A DNA stretch of 5,114 bases from Fidelibacterota bacterium (GTDB lineage Bacteria; Bipolaricaulota; Bipolaricaulia; UBA7950; UBA9294): assembly GCA_024278395.1 (NCBI GenBank), contig JAJRTG010000160.1, forward strand, positions 1 through 5,114, given 5' to 3'. A model generated the notes under the pieces. The model saw only the letters and a program-made list of their open reading frames with translations, searched no databases and was not told the DNA's origin. A program made the translations under genes and the position numbers. Below, one piece after another: positions 1 through 5,114 of the stretch (positions within the stretch are counted from its first letter, which is position 1; each line of letters opens with the position of its first letter).

Positions 1-2843
1 CCGGCGCGGATCCCCTCCTCCGCCGCCGCGATGTCGGCCCGGGCGCGTTCGAGCGTCTTTTCATCCGGAACGTGCCTTCCGATGATCAGCTTCGGGGTGA
101 GGAAGCGCAGCTCCACCCGGGCGGGGAGCTTTCCGAACAGCCTCTCGTAGGCGAGGGCGTAGATCGCGAGCTGCCGGCTCTCCTTGGTCCGCCTGTCCGC
201 CTGTTCCCCATCGGCGATCTGCGATGTCTTGTAGTCGATGATGATCCCTTCCCCGTCTACGACGTCGATCCGGTCGAACACCCCGACAACTCTCACCCCG
301 CCCTCGGTGAACGCGAAGTGACGCTCGACGTAGGACGGTACAGCCCCGTCGGCGCTCGCATGCGCGTGGAACTCGGAGAGCGCCTCCAGCCCCTCCTGGA
401 ACCGGAGCTCCTCGTGGGCGCGGGTCAGGAACCCCTCCGCCTGCCAGTAGCGCCGGAAGACCTCCTGCAGTTGATCGAGCGGGGTCTCCTTCCCGGCCAG
501 CCGGTTCATGTTATAGAGCCTTATCGCTTGGTGGATGGCGTAGCCGTAGATCACGGTGTGGTGCTGGCGGATCGGAACCTTGAGGACGTGGACGTAGCGG
601 TACTTCATGGGGCAGGTCAGGTAATCGTCGATCTTCTGGTGACTGAGCTCGATGATCCGATCACCGCGGTCGACCAGAACCGGGGACTCCGCCTTCCCTT
701 TCCCGTGGCGAGTGATCGCGGAAAGGGGCGATCCCTTGGTGGTTTTGAGCTTCATCGGCGGCAGGTCGAGCGCCTCGGAGACGAACAGGCTCGGCTTGCG
801 CGGCCGCTTCCCCCCGTAGTCCTGGGCACTGGTGAGATAGAGCGCCTCCTTGGCCCGCGTCATCCCCACGTAGAACAGGCGCCGCTCCTCCTGGCGGTGG
901 AAGTCGGCGCTGGAGACGATGTCCTTGACCAATGGATCGGGAAGCGGAATCGGATCGCGGCGGTGGGCCGAGGGGAACCTCCCGGAGACGAGCCCGACGA
1001 GGAAGACGATCGGAAATTCCAACCCCTTCGCCTGGTGGATGGTGAGGACGTTCACCGCGTCCTCGTCCCACTCCGCCTCCCCGACCGGCGGGTTGTCCCC
1101 GGCCTCGATCAGTGCGTCGAGATAGTCGATGAACCACGGGACGCGGTCGTAGTCTGCCACGCGGGCGAACCGCTCGATGATCTGGAAGAACCGGGCCAGG
1201 TTCTGCACGCGCAGGGCGTCGGTCGGATCGGTCGAGTTGGAGAGCCGCTCGATGTAACCGGTACGGGTCGTCAGGTACTCGTACAGCACCTCGCCGGTGC
1301 GGGACTGCGCCGCCGCGGCGAGCGACTCGCGGATGTCCTCGGAGAGCCGGCCCATCGCAGCCCGTCCCTCTGAGGATAGCGACAGGAAATCCGCGCTCTT
1401 GCTCGCCGCCCGGAACACCTCGAACAGCGACTTGTTCTTCCGCCGCGCGTAGCTCGTCGCCAGGGCGAGGTCCTCGGCCGGGACCCGGTAGAGCGATGAG
1501 GAAGCGAGGAAGTGGAAGGACAGGTTGTCGTGCGGATCGGTGAGGATGCGCAGAAACGCGATCACCGTCTTTATCTCCTCGCGGTCGTACAGGCCGCGGC
1601 TCCCGGAGAAGTGCCACGGGATGTGGAGGAGGTTCAGGGCGTGGAGGAACGGATCGGCCTGGGCGTTGCTGCGCACGAGGATCGCGAAGTCCGAGTACGA
1701 TCTTCCTTCCTCCTTGACCCGGCGGGCGATCTCCCCGGCGACGAAGTCGCACTCCTCGTCCAGGCGCTCGAAGTGGTGCTGTGCGACCGGCGCGCCCTCT
1801 CCGGCGACGGCGCGAAGCCGCTTATCGATCCCGCTTCTCACCTCGAGGCGGTCGGGGTTGTTGTTCTGGATCAGGCGGTAGGCGGCGTCGAGGATCTGCT
1901 GGGTGGAGCGGTAGTTCTCGGTCAGGACGACGAGCTCCGCATCGGGGTACTCCTCCTGGAAGTTGAGGATGTTGCTGATCGCCGCGCCGCGGAACTTGTA
2001 GATCGACTGGTCGTCGTCCCCGCACACGGTGATGTTCCGGTTCCCGGACAGGAGCTTGAGGAGCTCAAACTGGGCGTAGTTCGTGTCCTGAAACTCGTCG
2101 ACCAGGATGTACCGGAAGCTCTCCTGGTAGCGGCGCAGCACCCCGGGATGCTCGCGCAGCAGCTTCAACGAGAGGGTGATCAGATCCCCGAAGTCGACGA
2201 ACCCGTGCTCCGCCAGGAGCTTCTGATACGCGGCGTAGGTCTCCGCGAGCTCCTCCTGTTCGGCCGCCTCGGTTTCAAGGAGGGTCCGCTCCTCGGTCGA
2301 GATACCGTCACCGCTGTCCAGCCGCTCCTGCAGGGTCTTCACGTACTCCGCGTACTCCTCCGGGGAGACGTCCTCGTCCTTGGCGCGGGAGAACAGGGTG
2401 AGGATCGCGCGCAGATGGCGGACCGGGTTTCCCAGCGGACGGAACCGCTTAAGCGGAAGCTCGAACAGGTGCTCCTTGAGGAAGATCACCTGCTCGGCCT
2501 CGGTGAGGATCCGGTAATCGGGAGACAGCCCCAACAGGAGCGCGTTCTCCCGCAGGAGGCGGTCGCAGAACGAGTGGAACGTCCCGATGCGCGCCTCGAT
2601 GTAGCCATACGGGACGAGGAGGTCGACGCGCGCCTCCATCTCCGCCGCCGCCCGCTCGGTGAACGTGAGCCCGAGGATCTCCGCGGGCTTGGCCCGCTTC
2701 TCCGCGATCAGCCACGCGATCCTCCGGGTGATCACCGTGGTCTTCCCCGTCCCCACCCCGGCGAGGATGAGGAGCGGTCCGTCCCCGAACGTGACCGCGG
2801 CCCGCTGCGCTTCGTTAAGATCGGAAAGAAGATCCCCGCTCAT
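1..2843 (-). CDS. UvrD/Rep-family DNA helicase with C-terminal PD-(D/E)XK nuclease domain (3' end outside window)
   Basis: Predicted ATP-dependent 3'-5' DNA helicase-nuclease acting in cytoplasmic DNA repair or recombination. About 947 residues are visible and the frame is still open at base 1. Superfamily 1 motifs appear in order: Q-motif LNEAQRAAV (9-17), Walker A AGVGTGKT (28-35), TFTERAAAEM (60-69), GTFHSF (87-92), Walker B VDEFQD (248-253), motif III GDDDQSIYKFRGA (275-287), ENYRS (309-313, with the likely arginine finger R312), motif V TIHQAKGLEFP (601-611) and motif VI YVGMTRAK (658-665). A RecB/AddB-like nuclease follows: CPMKYRY (744-750), H771, DRID (857-860), DYKT (870-873) and Q891..Y895. 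All key residues are present, so both activities look intact. UvrD itself is about 720 residues, so this is a helicase-nuclease fusion. The ATG is firm because an in-frame TAG lies three codons upstream. No Shine-Dalgarno is visible. The PcrA, AddA or AdnB subgroup cannot be decided without the end of the gene, where iron-sulfur cysteines would lie. Confidence 0.93.
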   Translation of the reverse strand, partial: MSGDLLSDLNEAQRAAVTFGDGPLLILAGVGTGKTTVITRRIAWLIAEKRAKPAEILGLTFTERAAAEMEARVDLLVPYGYIEARIGTFHSFCDRLLRENALLLGLSPDYRILTEAEQVIFLKEHLFELPLKRFRPLGNPVRHLRAILTLFSRAKDEDVSPEEYAEYVKTLQERLDSGDGISTEERTLLETEAAEQEELAETYAAYQKLLAEHGFVDFGDLITLSLKLLREHPGVLRRYQESFRYILVDEFQDTNYAQFELLKLLSGNRNITVCGDDDQSIYKFRGAAISNILNFQEEYPDAELVVLTENYRSTQQILDAAYRLIQNNNPDRLEVRSGIDKRLRAVAGEGAPVAQHHFERLDEECDFVAGEIARRVKEEGRSYSDFAILVRSNAQADPFLHALNLLHIPWHFSGSRGLYDREEIKTVIAFLRILTDPHDNLSFHFLASSSLYRVPAEDLALATSYARRKNKSLFEVFRAASKSADFLSLSSEGRAAMGRLSEDIRESLAAAAQSRTGEVLYEYLTTRTGYIERLSNSTDPTDALRVQNLARFFQIIERFARVADYDRVPWFIDYLDALIEAGDNPPVGEAEWDEDAVNVLTIHQAKGLEFPIVFLVGLVSGRFPSAHRRDPIPLPDPLVKDIVSSADFHRQEERRLFYVGMTRAKEALYLTSAQDYGGKRPRKPSLFVSEALDLPPMKLKTTKGSPLSAITRHGKGKAESPVLVDRGDRIIELSHQKIDDYLTCPMKYRYVHVLKVPIRQHHTVIYGYAIHQAIRLYNMNRLAGKETPLDQLQEVFRRYWQAEGFLTRAHEELRFQEGLEALSEFHAHASADGAVPSYVERHFAFTEGGVRVVGVFDRIDVVDGEGIIIDYKTSQIADGEQADRRTKESRQLAIYALAYERLFGKLPARVELRFLTPKLIIGRHVPDEKTLERARADIAAAEEGIRA

Positions 2844-2844
2844 C

Positions 2845-2871
2845 TTGAACTAAGTATACGAGCAGTATAAT
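2845..2871 (+). promoter_or_regulatory. Possible promoter of the lipoprotein gene
   Basis: TTGAAC (2845-2850, four of six to the -35 consensus) is followed by a perfect TATAAT (2866-2871). The spacer is only 15 bases, shorter than the usual 16-18, so strength is uncertain. Transcription would start near 2878, giving a leader of about 100 bases. The site overlaps the candidate minus-strand promoter, so the two could compete. No better pair was found closer to the gene. Confidence 0.3.
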
Positions 2872-2881
2872 CCAAGAGCAA
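2853..2881 (-). promoter_or_regulatory. Possible promoter of the helicase gene, giving a near-leaderless transcript
   Basis: Read on the minus strand, TTGCTC (2881-2876) is followed after 17 bases by TATACT (2858-2853), which matches the -10 consensus at five of six positions. The -35 match is only TTG. Transcription would begin about 8-11 bases upstream of the helicase ATG, leaving almost no leader, which fits the lack of a Shine-Dalgarno sequence. A second TATACT lies 11 bases upstream (2869-2864) but has no good -35 partner. The call rests on consensus matching only. Confidence 0.35.
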
Positions 2882-2952
2882 TTTGCTTTCGGGACGTGTC
2901 ATTACTACACTGAAATAGCTTGAAGAGTTGTTCGATCAGCTTACTTGAGCCG

Positions 2953-2965
2953 TTAGCTTAGCTAA
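2953..2965. repeat. Small perfect inverted repeat beside the ribosome binding site
   Basis: TTAGCT, a single central T, and AGCTAA form a 13-base palindrome whose last two bases overlap the AAAGGAGG Shine-Dalgarno of the lipoprotein gene. It could be a small operator or a weak structure affecting ribosome access. Six-base arms can also arise by chance in a region this long, and the one-base centre makes a stable hairpin unlikely. Confidence 0.25.
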
Positions 2966-2971
2966 AGGAGG
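2964..2971 (+). promoter_or_regulatory. Strong Shine-Dalgarno sequence that selects the GTG start
   Basis: AAAGGAGG is a near-perfect anti-16S match, 9 bases before the GTG at 2981. The alternative in-frame ATG at 2990 would be 18 bases away, beyond normal spacing. The GTG is therefore preferred. Both starts leave a functional-looking lipoprotein signal peptide. Confidence 0.8.
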
Positions 2972-2980
2972 CGTTGTAAG

Positions 2981-4867
2981 GTGCGATATATGAAGTTCCT
3001 ACTCCTCGTAGTGCTAGCGCTGTTACTCTCTGGGTGTGTCGTGAGCTCGGTAAATTCTCCCGTTTGTAGGGGCTACTCACAGATTCGTCAGGTGTACTCT
3101 CTCCCCGACCAAAGTGCGGTCACAGTTTGCGGCACAATCGCAGAGAGTGACCGCTGGAACGAGAATATAAACCCGAGCTATGCGAATTTTGACATTCAAG
3201 ATAGCAAGTACCGAATTCACGTTTATTGGAAATATGGACAAAGGCCCTTTTGGTTCTACGCAGGAGTTAATGTGTTAGTTTACGGAACATACTATATAAG
3301 TAACCCTCACCATCCTGAAGAACCCGAGATTGTAGCCTTTTTAGTTCAACCGTTGGAGAAATGTGCTAGCTGTACTACACAGTTGACCTCATCTTCCTCA
3401 GAACCGCCCTTTGTTCTCACAGTTTGGGGAGCCGCTGGCGAGGTTGCGGGTTCATGCTATCAAGTTACGGTTGGTGGTAAGAGCATCTTAATTGACTGCG
3501 GTAGCTTCATGAATGGGGACGATGCTCAGTTGAGCACTACATCCAGCACTCATCATGATACTGATCCATTCCCATTCGATCCATCTTCCATAGATGCGGT
3601 GCTCCTTACGCACGCGCATGATGACCATATGGGACGGATCCAATATCTGTACGCCGACGGATTCAAAGGCAAGCTTTGGATGACGAAAGCAACGAAAGCT
3701 ATTTTTGAGGTCAAACTCGATGATCTAATCAGATACAGCCACTTATCTACTAGCTTCCAAATAGGACTAAAAGAAAAGATTGAGAAGAGCATAAAGATAG
3801 TAGATTATAGTAAAACTGTGCACGTGACCAAAGGGATCGATGCCACATTTGTTAACGCTGGACATATTCCTGGTTCGGCCTCGATCGTTCTCAACCTGCA
3901 GTATGGTAAGGAAAGCCACACGGTTACATTTTCAGGGGATATCGGTTCTGGGCATCACCCATTTCTGAATCCACCTGATCCAACGTCTCCAACGTCGCTA
4001 TCGCACACGGGTGCCGAAACCTTGGTTATAGAATCGACTTACGGAGACAAAAAGAGGGGTTATCCTGATCCCAAACATCTTTACGATGAGTTCTACAATC
4101 AAATACAGCAAGCACTGGACAGAAGAGACTTGATCGTAATACCTACTTTCGCGCTTGATAGGACGCAACGCGTCCTCAGCGCTATTAACGAGGGAATAAA
4201 GGAAGACAAGCTTAATCCGCTACAGAATTCATTAAAAGTTGCAGTTGGAGGAAAATCTTCATGCTATATTACCAAGGAATACGTAGAATTTCAGGAACGC
4301 CCAGAGATATATAAAGATTACTTCTCGAAAGAGTTCTGGAACGACAAGCCATTGGAACCAACGTTTTGGAGTTACTTACGTGATGAAAATTGCAACAAGA
4401 ACAAGTGGAATAAAAATACAGATTTTAAACAGCAATATGATATCGTTGTCACCCCTTCGGGGACAGGAGGGAGTTCGCTAGCCAAATACCTCATCCAGAA
4501 GTACGTAAGCGATCCCCATGTTACATTTATAAAAGTGGGTTGGGCACCACCAGACTCTCCAATGGGGCAACTTGCTAGTCATGCAAAGTCTTCCATATAC
4601 ATTGATGGTAAGGACTACCCAGTTGAAGCAAAAGTCGTAGATCGGGATGATATAGCCGGTGTATTTTCCGGACATGCTGACCGAAGAGGGCTTTTGGACT
4701 ACGTCAAGGCCTTTCCGAAGCTGCATGCTGTTATCATTACACATGGCGAGGATTGCGCACGCAATGCTCTAGAAGAGGCCATTAACAACCAGAATTTGCA
4801 GCTAAAGATCGTCAAGCCAGTGTACGGGGAAGCGATAGATCTTCGGTGCCTGGCCGCTATTCGCTAA
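2981..4867 (+). CDS. Predicted lipoprotein with OB-fold-like domain and metallo-beta-lactamase/beta-CASP hydrolase (likely ribonuclease)
   Basis: Predicted zinc-dependent nuclease exported and anchored to the membrane. Residues 5-16 are hydrophobic and end in the lipobox LSGC, so Cys19 should be lipidated. Residues 32-125 alternate beta strands around VTVCGTI (47-53) and VLVYGTYY (98-105), resembling an OB fold. A CxxC (128-131) and Ser-rich linker lead to the catalytic domain from about 144. Metal motifs are D172, HAHDDH (211-216), H295 in GHIPGS and D320 in FSGDIG. Beta-CASP motifs are A E351 in ESTYGD, B H565 in SGHAD and C H588 in THGE. PTFALDRTQ (388-396) and the Gly-rich SGTGGSS (493-499) also match the family, so the enzyme looks complete. 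In known families, His at motif C marks RNA-acting members and Val marks DNA-acting ones. Export is inferred from sequence; substrate is unproven. Besides Cys19 there are ten cysteines, compatible with disulfides. The gene is much AT-richer than its neighbours, suggesting horizontal acquisition. Confidence 0.88.
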   Translation: MRYMKFLLLVVLALLLSGCVVSSVNSPVCRGYSQIRQVYSLPDQSAVTVCGTIAESDRWNENINPSYANFDIQDSKYRIHVYWKYGQRPFWFYAGVNVLVYGTYYISNPHHPEEPEIVAFLVQPLEKCASCTTQLTSSSSEPPFVLTVWGAAGEVAGSCYQVTVGGKSILIDCGSFMNGDDAQLSTTSSTHHDTDPFPFDPSSIDAVLLTHAHDDHMGRIQYLYADGFKGKLWMTKATKAIFEVKLDDLIRYSHLSTSFQIGLKEKIEKSIKIVDYSKTVHVTKGIDATFVNAGHIPGSASIVLNLQYGKESHTVTFSGDIGSGHHPFLNPPDPTSPTSLSHTGAETLVIESTYGDKKRGYPDPKHLYDEFYNQIQQALDRRDLIVIPTFALDRTQRVLSAINEGIKEDKLNPLQNSLKVAVGGKSSCYITKEYVEFQERPEIYKDYFSKEFWNDKPLEPTFWSYLRDENCNKNKWNKNTDFKQQYDIVVTPSGTGGSSLAKYLIQKYVSDPHVTFIKVGWAPPDSPMGQLASHAKSSIYIDGKDYPVEAKVVDRDDIAGVFSGHADRRGLLDYVKAFPKLHAVIITHGEDCARNALEEAINNQNLQLKIVKPVYGEAIDLRCLAAIR

Positions 4868-4922
4868 ATACCTTAAAGGGCGACTCCTTGCCGTGATCCT
4901 GATGAGCGGATAGGATAGCCGC

Positions 4923-5114
4923 ATGATCGGGACGTGGATAAATGTGGGCACGGTTCTCCTCGGGAGCACGATAGGGCTCCTCGTCGGGCGGAGGATCCCG
5001 GCCCGGTTGAGCGGCTTTTTCACCACCGCGATCGGGCTTGTCACCGTGGTTCTTGGGGTCAAGCTCGCCCTGGAGACGCAGAACGTGCTTGTCCTGCTCC
5101 TCTCGCTGATCATC
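4923..5114 (+). CDS. DUF554-family membrane protein, N-terminal part (3' end outside window)
   Basis: The first 64 residues are visible. They begin MIGTWINVGTVLLGSTIGLL and continue with a basic GRRIPARLS loop (22-30), then FFTTAIGLVTVVLGVKLAL (32-50). This resembles the start of the DUF554 family (YdfK/YqgA-like), polytopic inner-membrane proteins with no established biochemical role. Hydrophobic segments lie at about 5-22, 32-50 and 55-64. The ATG is the first possible start because an in-frame TAG lies at 4911-4913. A modest AGGA (4912-4915) sits 7 bases upstream of it. The gene returns to GC-rich composition. It follows the lipoprotein gene by 55 bases, in which I see no convincing terminator or promoter, so read-through is possible. 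Confidence 0.8.
   Translation, partial: MIGTWINVGTVLLGSTIGLLVGRRIPARLSGFFTTAIGLVTVVLGVKLALETQNVLVLLLSLII

Noticed and set aside
72..1373. Long plus-strand open frame of 433 codons opposite the helicase
   Set aside because: It lies antisense to a frame carrying clear helicase and nuclease motifs, and its translation is low-complexity (rich in Arg, Leu, Val, Asp, Gly, Pro) with no recognisable domain. Long antisense frames are common in GC-rich genes.
661..1752. Minus-strand open frame of 363 codons
   Set aside because: It is in a different frame from the helicase on the same strand, and its Arg- and Pro-rich translation is a frame-shifted shadow of the motor domain.
1512..2870. Long plus-strand open frame of 452 codons opposite the helicase
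   Set aside because: Same reason: it covers the Walker A, Walker B and motif III codons on the other strand and shows no domain of its own.
2877..2887. Small palindrome AGCAA-T-TTGCT in the intergenic region
   Set aside because: Five-base arms with a one-base centre are expected by chance and have no second copy nearby to suggest an operator.
4868..4922. Possible terminator after the lipoprotein gene
   Set aside because: Only a short AAGG/CCTT pairing is visible, with no GC-rich stem and no T-run, so it does not qualify as an intrinsic terminator.
4802..5113. Minus-strand open frame of 103 codons across the end of the lipoprotein gene and the DUF554 start
   Set aside because: It overlaps two better-supported plus-strand genes and has no recognisable features.

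Overview
The window is bacterial DNA: a Shine-Dalgarno sequence, a lipoprotein signal peptide and bacterial protein families are all visible. It holds three protein genes, two of them cut by the window ends. I see no rRNA, tRNA, CRISPR array or insertion sequence. Most of it is GC-rich (38 of 60 bases at 2221-2280). The central gene is clearly AT-richer (23 of 60 at 4201-4260). I cannot name the organism. A GC-rich uncultured or thermophilic lineage is a guess.

Layout. Positions 1-2843 (minus strand) encode a large UvrD/Rep-type superfamily 1 DNA helicase with a C-terminal PD-(D/E)XK nuclease domain. Its 3' end lies outside the window. A 137-base divergent intergenic region (2844-2980) follows, with possible overlapping promoters for both directions and a strong Shine-Dalgarno sequence for the rightward gene. 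Positions 2981-4867 (plus) encode a 628-residue predicted lipoprotein. It has a lipobox, an OB-fold-like domain, and a complete metallo-beta-lactamase/beta-CASP hydrolase domain with every catalytic motif intact. After a 55-base gap, 4923-5114 (plus) is the start of a DUF554-family membrane protein.

The most interesting feature is the central gene. Well-studied beta-CASP enzymes (RNase J, CPSF73, Artemis/SNM1) are intracellular nucleases. This one carries a lipoprotein export signal, and its motif C is His, the version typical of RNA-acting members. A surface-anchored OB plus beta-CASP nuclease recalls ComEC, which also pairs an OB fold with a metallo-beta-lactamase domain outside the membrane. 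Its different base composition suggests it was acquired separately from its neighbours. Nothing shows that the three genes work together: the helicase is divergent, and the DUF554 gene could be co-transcribed with the lipoprotein but has no evident functional link.
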